Shown here: positions 1 to 14,614 of the stretch, one piece after another | Layout of the letters: each line of letters starts with the position of its first letter | Numbering within the stretch: position 1 is the stretch's first letter | DNA from: Syngnathus acus | Taxonomy: Eukaryota; Chordata; Actinopteri; Syngnathiformes; Syngnathidae | Reading direction: 5' to 3' | Assembly (NCBI RefSeq): GCF_901709675.1 | Contig: NC_051094.1 | Coordinates: 11,400,501-11,464,500 of the forward strand | DNA: 64,000 nucleotides | The notes under the pieces: model-generated | Told to the model about the DNA's origin: nothing | Database searches by the model: none | The model's input: the letters and a program-made list of their open reading frames with translations, nothing else | Position numbers and translations under genes: made by a program

Positions 1-32
1 GAAGAGAAAACACCCTGGACCGCTCACCAGTC
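1..32 (-). repeat. Edge fragment of the common teleost (GGAT)n-tailed retroposon
   Basis: The first ~30 bases read ACACCCTGGACCGCTCACC followed by AGTCAATC, close to the segment 'ACACCCTGAACTGG..GCCAGCCAATC' of the retroposon copies at 46021-46229 and 52190-52306, in the same (reverse) orientation. Only this piece is visible because the window starts here. Too short for a firm call. Confidence 0.4.
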
Positions 33-1875
33 AATCTCATTTTATTATGCATGCAATATATGGGTGGAATTTAAGTCTCCTTTCTATGCTTGCATGGAAT
101 TTTACCTTATTCCAGCTTCCACGCACGTCTACATACAGTGTAGGCTGAAATCTACCTTTTGTGATACCAGCCCTGAGTGAGAGAGAGATAGAGTGAGAAA
201 GAGAGAGATTGATCAATATCTTCCCCTAAAACACAGATCAGATGCCGGTTAAGGACTCGTGGGATGTTAAGTGTTTCTAGTGCAAGAGTTTGGTTCCATT
301 TCAGGATTAAAACTGTCATGTAATCATATTGCAGAGAATGCGATAGTCATTTCACTCTTCCCCTGTTTGTGTCTCAGACTAATGGGGGGTGGCAAGATGC
401 AACAACTCCGTCTTCAGTAATATCTGCGACAGAGGGACCCAGCAGTGTGCACTCGGATACCTCCAATTGATCCACACTCCAAGCATTTAAGCCTCAAGAT
501 GGGCAAGGACTCTGAACTGGCTGCACAACTGCAGAGGACCTCTGAAACATTTTTATGCCACATTTGGGTTTTTTATGTTTTATTTTTTTGGTGTAATCTC
601 CCACAACTACATGCCACATGTAAGGATCTTTCTCATGAAGAGTCAACTTTTCATGATTGTCTCAGTGTTTTCTTTGTAAATCACGTTTGTTGAAGGGTGA
701 GCGCACAAACTGCATGCGCAGATATCCAACAGCCTCTGATATTCGTCAAACGTTCAATTTATCCTCTGTATTAAAAATGCAGGATGGGTATTTACATGGC
801 ATTTAAAATGTCAAATGTATGTGATTACTCTTTTAATCCTATTTTGAAAATACTTTTTTTTCTTTGTTTTCTTCTAATAAATGGATTAAAACGGCCGTTA
901 ATGTGACAGTAACCATGCTACTGTTGACAGCTCAATTGCAGCTTTGTGGTTACGTCCAAAATTTAATTTACAACTGTATACATAAGTACAAGCCAATGAT
1001 AATTCATCTCTGGAATATAAAGAAGTGTAATTGATTGTGTTACCACAACATGACACATTCCCATATTTTATCACGTGACGTTTGGTATGTACATATGTAA
1101 ACATTTTGTACTGCTTGTGAAAGTCCCCCACAGTTGATCATAACTCGCAAGGCCCAGTGACACACAAACTTGTACAAAACATAACTTGAGAGTACTTCAA
1201 CTTCCCAACAATCAATACACAGCTTTATTGCCTCATTACAATTCATACCAACAAAGTCCACCATTCCTGTAGCTTAGAGTGCTCACACACTACCTCTAAA
1301 CATCATGACCATATTTTTTGTCCTACTTATTTTTTATTCTATTACTTGTTTTGATAACATCTTGCAACACTAAACGTCCTCATTCTCTATGTAATGTAAT
1401 GTATATTTTAATCTTTTAATAAAACTCTGTTGCTATATTGCAGCTTAAAATGACAAAAAAGTGAATCTGAAAACTAATACCATGAAAAATAGAAGAGCGA
1501 GTGCATTGTTGGTCTGTGGCTTTTATGAAGGGAGTGCGATAAAATTGCGCTAAATTAACAGTAAAACTGTTGTAAATACTTAAAAAAAAAACATTTTGAA
1601 TGTTGATCATCTTATTACTAAATCATACCCAAAAAACAAATAAAAAAAGATCACTCTTAAGACTGTAATGCATAGAAAGTTTCAGTATTCAGAACTGTAT
1701 ATTTCCAGCTCTGTTCAACAGGGTTCAAACTTCTTTTCTCTTTTTTCTATTGTATGTGATTCTGAAACTGAGAAGTCATGACAAATGATTTGTGGAAGTG
1801 ATTCAAATGTAATAAAAATGTTTAGTGTTGCTTTCTAACAACGACGCCCTGGACTGAAAAGTCTTCCTTGTGGTA
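33..1875. other. Unique AT-rich noncoding DNA
   Basis: No gene is supported. The stretch holds a short GA-rich tract at about 178-213 and scattered A and T runs. Small open frames (at most 82 codons) show no domain, no codon bias and no splice context that I can defend. Confidence 0.6.
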
Positions 1876-1994
1876 GTTGTGTAATTTAAAACAAATAAAA
1901 CTTTTGCTTTGATGACAGCATGCATTTTTTTTAATGTGTCATGCCTCATTATAAGACACATGAACTGCCTGTAAAAAATAAAGACAGTGCAATA
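1876..1994. repeat. Dispersed ~119-bp repeat, copy A
   Basis: This segment aligns end to end with 14615-14733 in the same orientation. Shared blocks include GTTGTGTAATTT, TTTGCTTTGATGACAGCA, TTATAAGACACA and GTAAAAAATAAAG. I judge identity at roughly three quarters by eye. It carries AATAAA and an A-rich 3' part. The reverse complement contains GCTGTCATCAAAGCAAA, which resembles a short stretch I recall near the end of some fish Tc1/mariner elements; the rest does not obviously match. Family unnamed. Confidence 0.7.
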
Positions 1995-4664
1995 ATAAAT
2001 AATAGGAACCTATCTTGCGAAGCAATCCAAAGTACAGGATAGAAGTTCAGGATGTAACCTGGTCAGTAATGACATTAGTGCAATTTCGTGAAGTCTAGTT
2101 ATGGTCGCCGGAGAGTTAATGAATCATCGGGTACCAATTTCACATTGAAAGCGACGTCCATTTATTCTCATTTTCTCTCGTTCACTCTGTGATTATGCCC
2201 AGCTCAACCCTCTTGGATACTTAACACCATCATTTTTTTCAATAGACTTCACACTCACACATAAAATATTTTCTTTGGTCTTAGGCCAATTGTCGATGGG
2301 CAGGAAGGAGACAAGTGAGATGTAACAGTTTGAGTCTAATTTAGGTGCAATGTACAGACAGTTTCCCAAGAGAGCATATTTGTCCATTCAACCAGTGCAG
2401 AATTTTGTTGAACACCTTTCTGTGAAAATCAAATCTTTGCTGTTGTAGGTCATTGGTTTATGATGTTACGTGACTAGGACCCCCACCCCCCACCCCATAT
2501 AGTAAGAAAGAGTTGTTCAGCTGTCTGACATTTGTGTCATAAATAAGAACAGCTTGCAATGAAGTACTTCAGAACAACTGGCACATCAGACTCAGCACAT
2601 ACTTATGTGTTCAATGTGCCGCGGCCAGTTGGGGGAATTAAAAAAAAATACTCATGGTAATAATTAAAATAATGTGTTCAATTTCTACAGTGATTCAGAT
2701 GATTTGATGTGAGCTGTTGTCATATTTATGAATGACATATGATAACATCCACGACACGTGGATGGAGCTCAGGAGGTGCCAACTAAGGAGTTTCATTGAT
2801 TAATTGTGGTATATAATAAGGAAATACCCTTTACATTTTGTCTTTATACTGTAGTTTGCTACTGCTCTTCTTTTTGTCTACATAAAACTAAACTGCTAAG
2901 CACGAGCTGAATGCTGATTTCTAATAACAGTGCATATGCATGTTCATAGACGAAAATGATTATGAAAGCATTTGGAGTTTAAGGGCCATTACTGCTCTTC
3001 TTGGCCGTTTACATTAGAATCTATTAGCACAATATATTTTTTCAAATAGATAGATTTACTTCCTCAACTTCAAGCATTGGATTTTAAGCACTGTACTCAG
3101 CAACATTAGCCCCACAACCATTTAGACAAAAACAATAAATTTTCTGAGATTATACCTATTAGGGAAGTCTCATAGGTTCATTAAAGATGACAATATAAGT
3201 AAGTAAAATGCATTCGGAAAAGCATGCACCATTAAATATAAAAATGTAGAATTACATTAGCAATACGCACTAAGCAAGTGTCGATTAAATTAGAGAACAA
3301 TATCATTTAGTGTACAGTATTCGAATGCTTATTAAATTATTATAATGTGTATTTTTCATGATTTGATTTATTGCTTCTTGTGCATAGTTCAGAGCCCTGT
3401 GTTACACTGTATTACACTCAAGTGGCTGTGAATACTTAAATGCAAAACATATAATTGCATCATATTTCGGTCGCATTTGTGAGGGGTTTCAAACAGATGT
3501 GAGAAATAAAGTGTGTGGAGGTGTGGGTGTTGATCCAAATCTGTAATCTCTCAGATGACTTGGGTATTCTCCAGAAACAACAAAATAATCTAGACAAGGC
3601 TTTTGCGGCTTTTCCATCTAGTGCGGTGTTAGTATACGCTTGCTAAGTGTAATGAGAAGTCATTAGATTAGTGCAGTTTGTTCTCAGTCCCTGGCTACGT
3701 ATTTATATTTCATATTTTGTGTTTCACACTGTATTAACAGCTGCGCCTTGTTTTTGCCATCTGCAGACAATTTACAGTACAGAGAGCTGTAATAATACCA
3801 TGTTTTCTTCTTGCAACTCTCTCAATAGACAGCGCACTGCAGATTCTTGACAGGTGCACAGACATTTGCTCGTGAGACAGGGCGAGGAGGATTATTACTG
3901 CATTATTTAGTTTTCCTGAAATAAACACACACATTGCCTGCCTGGAGTGATGTGTGACGATAAAGTCAGCATTGTGCTGTGCATGCACTAGCAGCCAATT
4001 ATGATTTACGCCAGCCACCAAGACCCATGGTGCTTCTCCCCCTCCAACAAGCGCCACTTAGTACTGAGGATTTTCCATTGCTACCCTCTCATTTGCTCTG
4101 TATCTCCCCCTTTTATGACCTTTTTACATTCACCTTGGCTTGTTCTCCCACTTGCTATCACCACAGTGGCTCAGGTTGCACTCCACAGTCTAGTTTCAGT
4201 ATAATAACTTGACACTTCACATTGCATTAGTCTTAGTCCTGACAACAAGGTTATGTGACCTATAGTGTCAGAGAGCATACACCATACTTGCTTGGAGAAG
4301 CTATTTATCAAGACAGCTTTGGGCCACCTATGATTCAGAGCCGAACAAATACAGATCAGTCCTATGGAGGACATATAGTAGTATTTGTCTACAACCTTAG
4401 CTAGCACCTTCATATTGTTTTGTCTCACCTTAAACAAGCCACCCAGAGGGATCATTACATTAGGATTCGAAAGTCATGTGCATGTGTATTTACAGTACAG
4501 GCATTCCAGTCATATTCAGCGGATGTGTGAGCACACTATCAGAACTTTGTAATTTATTATTGAACTGAATTAAATGGTGGGAAACTTTGGAAGACAGGGA
4601 GCCAATGCACTCGTTGAAAAAGGGAAAATGGAGTGTGGTTTTTGGCACCCTCCATTGCAGAGAC

Positions 4665-4695
<31 letters not shown>

Positions 4696-6225
4696 CATCT
4701 AAAATATTACGCTTTTCTTTACATTAATTTGTGCCTCAGAAATAGAATGTGCGGTCAATGCACTGTGTTGCGCTGCTCTTTTTCATTTTATAGCATGCGA
4801 GCTATGTCATCATTACACAATTGCAGCCTTAGTGAAGGTGTTTATCTTATTCATGTCTTTCTCCATTTCCCTGGGGTCTATTGGCCCCTGTCTGCTTTCT
4901 GGTGCTGTCTGGGAGTCCAAGTCTTTGTGGCACCAGGATCATTTTCCCTTCTGTAGCTGTTGTCACAAGCATGGATCGAGCTAATTCATCTTGCTAATGG
5001 CAGGTGGGTCAGTGGGGTGCTGTAATTGTGATTTCCATGGTCTTCTCTTTTTATTTTGTCGCAGCCGCTTGATCTAATAAAGCAAACAAACAAAAAAAGA
5101 CAAACGCCTGTAAAATCCAGCATCTCTGTCATGATTTTGCATCTTCACATACCTTAATTTTACAAATACAGCTATATTATTTATATTGTCATTTACATGA
5201 TTTGCTCATTAATTTTGATGTTTTCCATTTTCATATGGACCAGTAGACTGACATTTAAATGCTCATGTTTCCTCAACTTGCAACTCATAATAATAATTTG
5301 AAAAAATCCTCCAGTGAAAATGTAATGGGATATCTGCTATTCATAGAGCTAACAGGCATTTTAAGAGTAAGAGTTACCAGAATGAAGTCAGCTCTTGAAG
5401 CAGTCGGACTCGCTGGGGCATGAATCTCCAGAGAGCGCTAGACGTGGAATGAGCCCGGGCTGATTTGAGTCAGGAGGAAGGTCGTCACCACACAAATGAA
5501 AAACATGAGAAGTGGTTCAAGGTCTAATCAAGTCCTCAGACTGCACTCACTGGGAGCAATTAAGGTCCTCCCCCTCACTCAACATAGGTAACCAGATCCT
5601 TCTATTGACATTCTCAATAAAAGGTCATTTATTGTACATGGACAAAATGATCAGGCTCTATTGCCTCACAGCCTTATAACAAAATATAACTTGGCAATAA
5701 ATTGGTGTCTTAGGGATTGCATTTCCACCATTTACAAAATTGACAGGGACATGATTTTTTTTATTAGGAATCATTTAAAAGATGGCTTACGCTGAGTGTG
5801 TTGTACACTGTGTGTCGCAATCAGCACGCACAGCTCTTGACTGCATGAATATCAAGACTGGTGCAGAGTCCTCCCAAACTGCTGAAATTCATTACTATCA
5901 TTGCTTGTCTGACACTAATAAAGTCCTAATACTTTCTCCTGTCTTGTCCCTCCAACCACAGAGCAAGTCATCCAACAACTGTGTGTCCATCTTGCAGCTC
6001 CTTTTGACAAAGACTGTTAGAAGAAAACAACACCTATTTAAAGGCAGTGTTAATATTCTAACTCTTCTTAAGGTTATAGTAGCTTAATAAAATATCACAC
6101 ATATGTTTTAGGACTCAGACATCTGTCTCATTCAATGTTTCTTTCAATGTTAGTGGTTTTTTCTGGGTGTTGCTTTCTTGGTTAATAAGGCGAAGAAAGC
6201 AGATAAGAGCACAAATACATGCTGC
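1995..6225. other. Unique AT-rich noncoding DNA with one (AT)n tract
   Basis: No gene is supported. Apart from the microsatellite at 4665-4691 and a C-rich run near 2480-2500 the sequence looks single copy. Overlapping opposite-strand open frames at 3734-4455 are ordinary by length and carry no recognisable domain. Confidence 0.55.
4665..4691. repeat. (AT)n microsatellite
   Basis: Uninterrupted AT dinucleotides, about 13 units, directly visible. Confidence 0.97.
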
Positions 6226-9200
6226 AAAAAAAAAAAAAAATCCAGAAGGACAGCAAATGCCTTATACCATGCTTTGCTTATTAGACCTTTTTTTGTTACA
6301 TTTCTACCTGCAATCAAAATTAGATTTGTGATTACATAAGTCTGGTGTCGCTTTGGCCCATGGGAGCATGTGACCAGAGTAAACCAGGAAACCGTTAACC
6401 TTATTCTGTCGGGAAGTCACAATATCCGGTCCTCTAATTAAGACGTAAAATCAAGTTTCTTCAATCCATACAAAACTGATTAAAAGGGAGAATATGTGCT
6501 TGTGTGTGTGGCTATTTGTTAGCAAACAGCTTGCTAGAAGGCTGGCATCCTCAAATTGTTGCTGTGCAGAGCCAAGAAATACTAAAAATACAAAATATAA
6601 ACCCCCCACCCACCACTTTTTATTACACTTCTGTTCTATGGATTTGGCTGTTGTTGGTTTTCTTACTTTCCATTCGTTAACCAAGCCTAACCATCATCAG
6701 TATCATCAACTATATTTCCTAAATTAATATACATAAATGAAGGAATATATCAGGCTTCCTTGTGAATACCACACATCATTTCTAAAACTTCTTATCCACC
6801 ATGTTATTTAACATAACCCTGGAGTAGTAAAATCCCTCCAATGCCGGTGGCGTTCAGGGAAGGGGAAACAATGAGTCTTTTGAATAAGTAAAGAGATGCT
6901 ATTCCTAACACATTTATTTTGGCACGATCAGCAATGAATCATGGATGTGGCATGGAAGAGATGTATTTATCTGCGAGCAGGACAAGGACTGGAGAGGGTT
7001 ATCAAGCACTTTCACACATCTATTGATTCCCATCAAAGTGAGATGTACCATCGAGAAGTAAACATGTGAACAGCAACAGCCACAAAAGGTTGGCCACATT
7101 TTCATCCAGTGATTATTTATAGAGAAGAGCATTTAAAGTAATTGCTGCACGGCAGCCAGCATGTAAGAAGTTCTTTATAGTTTTATTGGGCGCATCAGGG
7201 GCTTTGTTCTGATGGCTGCTGCAAAAAAGCTCATTTCAGCAAAAGGTGTCAAGGCCATACACGTCGTACATGTTCATCGTGCTTACTTGCAAAATGCCAT
7301 TCTTATTCATGTCTGAGTGGGCATATGCCACACAAAGGCGTGCTCACACAGAACTGATTGCGCTATGAACACGCACAGTCGGGCTATGGCATAGATGCAC
7401 CGACGTGACATTTGAAGCAAAGCTCAACAGTTCTCGGCTATCTTTGGAAAGTGATGATGATCTTTGCTGTGCTGCTCATCAACGTTGAGAAAGATTGCAA
7501 TGTACAGCCGTCTGCGGGCCACACTCATTTGACATGTTGACACAGTAGGTCCTTAAAAGTGCATGTGTCAGGAACTTGGAACTAATAGTGCAATGTGTAA
7601 CTTCAGAAGATTAGCCGTGGCCGCTCTGGTGTTTAGAAGCAGTTTTTGATGAATGTGTGTGGCAGTCGTACGTGAGGTGGGAGAAATGAAGGTGGCGTGG
7701 ACGGCTCTGCAAGAGTGGAAACTAAGTGAAATATAAGATTGCAATATTTTGATAAAGTAATCACGCTTGGGGAGCAAATCTCAGACTCAGATATCGGCCT
7801 TTGGTGATTCCGTGCAGCTCCTCTGAACACGGCAGCATCAGATTTACAAATTGAAAATCATTAATAATTCTAACCAGGATGTGATAAATCTGGAATCACT
7901 CCCGATGAACCTGGACACCCTTTCATAAATCAAAAAGATTACTTGGAAATTTTTTAAAATCTGACGTCAGGGTGTCAGGCTTACTAATGGTTTTTGTAGA
8001 TCTCTCACTGTGATATATCATTAATCTGTGATACATTTGAAGGGTGTCACCATGGCGATATGTGATTCCTCGAACATTAAGGATATGCTGGTCTGTGTCA
8101 ATACAGCAGCTGTGATGGCGGAAAGCCGTATGCCTGTGGGGTCATTAAGTTGCTGTAGGTTCAACAATTCATTGAATGTTGACCATAAGGAGAATTAATT
8201 TAGCTTTTAGGATAATTGGTCGATTTCTTGTTCAAGAATACAACTAATTTAATAATAGAATGCAAAATAAGAAGCATTTTCTGACAAACACAACTGGCAC
8301 AGTGTGTGTGATACGGTGATATGAATAAATTTGTAAAAATCACTACCTCCACATTTCCTTGTTAAGAATGCAACTATAAGTTTTCTCTCACAAGGTCTAG
8401 CTCATCTCCCATATTACTTACCTAAGACACTTAACACAATGTGCAATATAGATGCAGCAGAACATAAAACCTGAAGGGACACAAGAAATGCAGGGAAAAT
8501 ACATTTTTCTTGACTCCCTCTAAATTTCACATTTTGCTGCAGATTTTAAGGCCAGATCTTATTTTTAATTTTATTTAGGAAGTTAGCGCTGCCCAAATGA
8601 ATCCTATTAATATTTTTAGCCAAAATTTGCAACAAAACAACAGTATGCATGACAGTTAGTGGATATGCCATTGTTCTTCACTTTTATTGTTTAATGATGG
8701 TATGCAAATTAAACACAAATTAAAGATGTGAAATATTTATATCTATATATGTAATTTCAGGAACTCATCATACTGAGGTAGCAGCGGTCCATTTCGGATA
8801 AGTCCATTGGTTGTGCTATTGCGTATCCGCAGCACGACTTGCTGTATATTTTAGCAATAATACACCACTAGTTATTCCCACCTAACCCCCGAGAATATCC
8901 ACACTCCGGGATCTGTGCAGAGAGTATGTGTTGCTAAGACTGTGAGTAGTGCCATTGTAAAGTAGGAGGTATTGACCGTGATGGCGAACAAGGCACCTCT
9001 GTAATCTAAATGTCATTCACTGAAAAGCATCTCCCACATAGCCAATGGATTTCATCTAAACGCCTCTCCAAAAGATTCAATTACTTTTTCTCTCTTTCTG
9101 TTCCTTTCACCATTTAATCTCCGCCTTCCTTACCATGCACTAGTTGCTTATCTGCTGTGATTATAGTCATTATGCAGCAACTGCGTCTGATGCCTCCGAC

Positions 9201-10739
9201 AAGCTCAACCAGATGCTTCTGCAACCAGGTTCTGTTTAGCTGACTGGAAAATTCTTTGGTTCTTCTTGTGCTGAGGTTTTCTCATACGGAATAGACATGG
9301 GATTCTCATTCCCAATAATAAATCATGGTCATAGATGTTTGCATTGTATACTAACGGGCACCTGACAATTGTTCCTACATACACTGACTGTTCCACCCGC
9401 AACCCTATTTTGTTTTCTTTTTTTATATTTCTTTGGTTGTTTATTTAAAAAAGTAACAAATTTACAATATACTGACAATAATGCAGTCGCTGAGAAACCA
9501 ATGTCACAATTTAATCAAAATGAATGATAGCCCAAAAAACAGGGACCTCACAGCTCACAGTTCACAGTTCAGTCCCCCCGAGTTTATCCCACTGGGGTAA
9601 AATTCATTATTTCTCTCGATCTTATATACATGAAGATGGTGAGCTCAGCTGGGCAGAGGCTGTGTTCTGTCCTGATGGAGTCACATACAAGACATGTGTC
9701 AGACAACACAGCTGCTCTTTTCATGTTCAAACTGTCTCTTGCACGGCTTTGTCAAGGTTTCAGCTGAGGGGTGGAGTTTAAATACAACCGCACAAAACTC
9801 AATTTTTTGACAATGGCATCAAAGGAGACAGCTGCTTTTGTGTTTGAAGTGAGGAATGATGAAAGTGTTGTGAAGACAGTAGAGTGGTAGGGCAAGTTCA
9901 TTGCTGCCTTGCTGCGGGTATGATTATCGTCTGGTATTGGCGCTGAGCCCCGAAACAACTGTCAGCATGACATGGGAATAATGATCTCCTTTTTTCAATT
10001 ACTGACACCTCAGCAACTCTGACACCGAAACACCTTCTGTAGTACACATCAGAGAATCAACTTTTTCCTTTCTTTTACTTTAAGTCAAATCCATATGGTA
10101 AACTAGTGAATATTTTCGAGGAATTGTTTTAAAGTGGAAGAAAATATGGCAACCAAAGGTGAATAAATTAAGGCGTGGTCATTTATTTGAAGAAAGTTCA
10201 GCAACACTTCACGTGTGTGTGCATGCCCGCACTTTATTGGTTAGGTGGCTTCTGAGTGGGCATTTGGTGACTCAGCTGTGCTAAGAAAAATATTTGTGCT
10301 CAAAATGTCTCCTTTCACGCTTTTGATTGTGTCACAAATCTAATTGTAGCCTCTCTCTAAAGCATGCGAATGTCGTAACGGTTTTCTTCCTGATTTTTTT
10401 TTTTTTTAATTGAACACTCAATTTCGGATTGATATCAATCACGAGTCTATTATGATACATATTGATACTGACTTATCAACCAGCCTTGCTACATACTATA
10501 CATAAACATATTGTAATTCCCATGTATATACCTCTAAATGCTGGCACCGCTTGGTGTCCATTGTAATTACATCTTGATCCATTGCTTGTAGCAGAAAATC
10601 CTGCATGACTTGAGTGATTCATGAGTAAAGTGACAAAGTTGCATTCTATACTGGCCTTCTTACATATGCCTATTGTCTATTCTATACTATCCCACTGTAT
10701 GTTTCACACCCCCAATCCCGCCAACAAAACACCAATAGA
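6226..10739. other. Unique AT-rich noncoding DNA
   Basis: Starts with an A15 run at about 6226-6240. A POU octamer ATGCAAAT lies at 8702-8709. A T-run sits at about 10397-10409. I see no transposon ends, RNA gene or credible exon. Confidence 0.5.
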
Positions 10740-10803
10740 GCATCGCTCCCAATTTCGATGCATACGTTCTTGCTGTACAATGACAATAAAGGCATTCTAT
10801 TCT
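10740..10803 (+). mobile_element. LINE-like 3' tail
   Basis: The phrase ACAATGACAATAAAGGCATT followed by CTATTCTGT resembles the 3' end of fish non-LTR retrotransposons, which often finish with AATGACAATAAAG and an (ATTCT)n-type tail. Only the tail is recognisable; upstream sequence (10655-10740) may be decayed element but shows no coding trace. A similar phrase occurs at 44645-44690. Confidence 0.5.
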
Positions 10804-13800
10804 GTGGTGAAGAAAAGGGCAGAGCTTTGGACAACCAACAGAAAAAATCCTCTTTGAGAATTTCATCATTCATCACAACAAAGGCTTAAAGGTGGTGCCC
10901 AAATAATGAAAGAAAAGCTTCTCCAGAAAAAAACGGACACAGCAAGGTGCAAGAGTGGTTAGCAAACTACCTTACAGCAAGAATGTACTCTTACTTTTTC
11001 CAGCATTGCTGTACATTTAATTTTGAGTTCTTACTGTTTGGTTGTCTTTTGATTAATTGGATGTATTACCCCATTGAAAAATCTGGTTGTGAACCAATAT
11101 GATCCTTTCACAATTTTGCAGATTTAGAGTAGTCTCCACACATTTTTCCAAGCCAAGATGTTTCATGCAGACACCCCCAAAACTGCTTGCTGTAATAAAA
11201 TAAAATATCGATGATTTCAATTTTGATTTATACTCTCCAGTGATTTAATTTCACATTTGCTGCTTTTGAAATTATTTAAAACGGTGAAATAAAATTTCTA
11301 CCACAAAAATCTGGTATTTTAATAGGGGTGAGTATATTTTCATATCTTCTAGAGTCATTTTTCATTCCTGACGATTCTTTGTAAAACTGTGTGTCCTTAA
11401 ATATACTATAGGTTACATTTACCTCGTAAGATAGACAAGTTAATAGTCCTCCCGTTATGTCTTGCGAGCTCTACATTTAGTCAGGCCTCTAAAATACTCT
11501 TCTGCTAACTATTATTGTACATAGGTTGGCAGTCCATAGTCGAGCCTGTAAAATCTTTCAGGAAGGGTCATTAAGGATATTTCATTATCTCCATATTGCC
11601 AAGGTCAGGTTGTCCATATATCCACTTTACGGCTGCTGTGGGAATATGCTGCGACTGTAGTATAATAGACCAGAAAATGTCCACACCAGGAATGATGGGA
11701 AATCAATACTGGGCCCGACTCATCAATACAAACCCCATTTTCACAAGCAGGAAGAAGGTACTTGGCTCAGGGGGGGAAAATGTTGAGGAAAACATATTGA
11801 ATCAGAGCTGGAAAAATAAAATAAACAATGTTGTTTTATTGTTAATAAAATGTTTGTTCTTAAATGTACTATGGGCTGGATGAGTTGTCACTGAAGTGGT
11901 TTAAAATGGTTTGGCTTGATTTAGTTTTAATCTGCCAGCACTGGTTCAGACAGTCCATAAATGTCTCCACACAGTCATGTAACCACGTTAAAGTAGAAAG
12001 AAACATGGCTTGTGACAATGATTTGGCCCATTTGTTACAGCTCTGGCAGCCAGGGGCCTCAATCTGCCTTTGGTTTGTTAGAAGAATGTTGATGCCTTCA
12101 CTTTATTGCACAGTAATGGCAGAAGAAATGTAGGATGCAGACAAACAAAGGGGCGTTTATATCATTGTGACTCATGGAGGAAGTGAAGTGAACGCCATTA
12201 AATCATTACTAAGACAATTACAGTCTCACACTTGCATGATGTTTGACATGTACAAATAAACACACTTGTGAGTGAGGTATAAATAATATAACTTTAAATT
12301 TTCACTATTTGTTCAATAAACGTAGCAGTGAGTGTTGTGGTCCAACAGTACACAGAATTCACAATGTGATGTGAAGGAGAAAAGCGAAAACAGCCTCTGG
12401 TTGTTTAACCAGCCGCTAGTAGCCTTGGGTGTTGTTTGTTTATGCAGCACAGCTTCCACCAAATGAATATCATACTGGTAAACGGGTGCTGGAAACATGA
12501 CGATTCTTATTCAAGCTTCCCCTTCTCTCCCTGCTCGTACAAAAAAAAACAAAACAAAACAAACCTCAATTAAATATTTATCAATGTCTTTCTCTATAAG
12601 GCAAATTATGATAAGATGCTTGAGACATTGTTGGTCAAAAACACTTCCGCTTAGTGTAGATACATTGTCTTTGTGTGAACATTGCACATTGTGTGCTGCA
12701 TGCTAATGGCTTATTGACCATGTATAGTGTAATGAGACCTTGGGTGCAGGGGCAGCCATGATATATGAGGGTGACAATTGGCCTCTGCTGCACTGATGAC
12801 CTGATTTCAATATTCAGGGACTTGGGGATAGAAATGACACTTTTCTCATTTCAAGCTACTGTATGTACTGTATTAGCCTCTGGCTGACTGTACCCCTGTT
12901 CAATCCCAGTCCAGGCACATCTTGGCTGGAGCAAACCCACCAAATCTCAACCATTGGTTGTAGACACAGCAAGGTGTATTCTGCTATACAACCGCCGACA
13001 GAGTGCACACAGCACAAGCTTTTGACTCATTCCAGGAGTCACCTTCATCTTTTCCGTTCAGCTGACTTGATGCATGCATTCAGGAAAAAGAAAGCAGGGG
13101 CTGATTCCAAAAGGGCTCTGTCTTCAGAGATAACCTTGAGGATGTATGGCATTTAGCATTCCGCTCAACCCTAGACATGGCTTCCTGAATGCGGTCATGG
13201 CTTCCCTAAAGCACATATTTTGATCCCTGGCCTAATGCAGGCAAACACTAATACCTTTTCATTCTAAATGGAGGAGTTCTATATTCTTCTTCTTAGAAAG
13301 GTGGCTTCAAATCACAATTTAAAAATTGACATTGCATGATAGAGCAAAATGGGAATGACGCTCAAAGACCTATTTGCATTTCTGTCTTTAAAGGAGAGGA
13401 ACACAAGTGGCACAAGTGCAGTGGAAGGTTATAAAAATGCCAACTTGCGTATCATTCATCCTTTATTTCCTTTGTATTAGTGAGTGGAGTTGTCATGTAT
13501 TGGCATTCGTGTCGAAACGCTGTGCCAAAGTGATGTGACGCCAAGAGAAATATTCGTTGTTTTAACCTTGAGCAAATATGAATACATTACATGTGATATC
13601 GGTTGTACCCCAGATGATGCGCTCTCACTGTGTTCTACTATGCTGCTGTATATTAAATGGAGCTTTTACAGCGAGCAGGAATATGGGATGTCACATTGCG
13701 CATGGAGGACAGGTGAGCCACAGGATGGCAGCTTTGTTCTCTTTCTTGCCAAGAATCATGGGAAAGACCCTCTGTAAAGACTTTAACGACAAAATAGGTC

Positions 13801-14614
13801 ATTCATGGAAAGACCAACGGAAGCAAATACACCAGAGATGCTATAAAACAAAAGATAGGACAATATGTTGGCCAAAGGAAATTCTTTGTTCAAAAGTGCT
13901 GTTTCGATGAGCGCATGTCTGTGTGTGCGTGCGTGTGTGAGAGAGAATGTGTATGTGTGTCTTTGCGCCACAGGGACAGTGCAGTAGCTCATGGTGCTCC
14001 GACAGGTCCACTGTGTGTGGTGTTCTGCAGCATCAGCAGCCGGACAGGGGCCAGACGGTGGATTTATGATGCCAGGGAACGGAAATGACCTGCTTCTGTC
14101 ATTGGGTGTGTGCCCCATCACGAGAGGCTCTAAACTATATTGGCACTGCGCTGACAGACATGTTTGTCATCCAGTCACTTTTGAAGATACCAAGCAAGGA
14201 GTATTACTCTTCAATCTGTGTGTGTTGTGTGCGTTACTACTTCCCAACACTATTTTTTGCCTCCACCAAGCTTGGAAATCTGATGTCATAACCCTGCATG
14301 CCACTTAGCAGAAATCCTTCCATATTCATTCTCTCAATGAATACACTCACTTTCATATAACCCTTTTTTTGGGAGCTGTTATTGACATGAATGCTTTGCA
14401 TTGATATGCAGACCACCTTGGTTGGTGTTGACCCTTTTACAATAAAGTATAAAAGGTCAACGATTTGATATTGTTGGCTCGTAATCAAATTTATGACATT
14501 GAATTAGACAACCATTTGCATAATTCCACAATGCAAGAAGACATTGTGCATCTCAAACCAACAACAACAAAACAATCCATAACAGTAAATTGATGTTTTG
14601 CTTTATTAAACATA
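10804..14614. other. Unique noncoding DNA
   Basis: No gene is supported. The stretch holds an A-rich (AAAAC)n-like run at about 12541-12563 and a GT/GA-rich tract at 13916-13962. Overlapping open frames around 13484-13910 (97 and 110 codons) have no domain and lie within the chance length range. Confidence 0.5.
13916..13962. repeat. Imperfect (GT)n/(GA)n microsatellite
   Basis: Alternating TG with CG interruptions, then GAGAGA, then GTATGTGTGT; low complexity visible directly. Confidence 0.85.

Noticed and set aside
1876-1994. Possible C/D box snoRNA (TGATGA present)
   Set aside because: No D box CTGA in the right place and no terminal stem; the segment is a dispersed repeat instead.
11083-11350. 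Possible Tc1-type transposon footprint (GGGGTGAGTATATTTTC)
   Set aside because: Only a short phrase is reminiscent; no terminal inverted repeat or transposase trace was found.
13484-13910. Two overlapping plus-strand frames of 97 and 110 codons
   Set aside because: They overlap in different frames, neither shows a domain, and upstream sequence gives no promoter or splice evidence.
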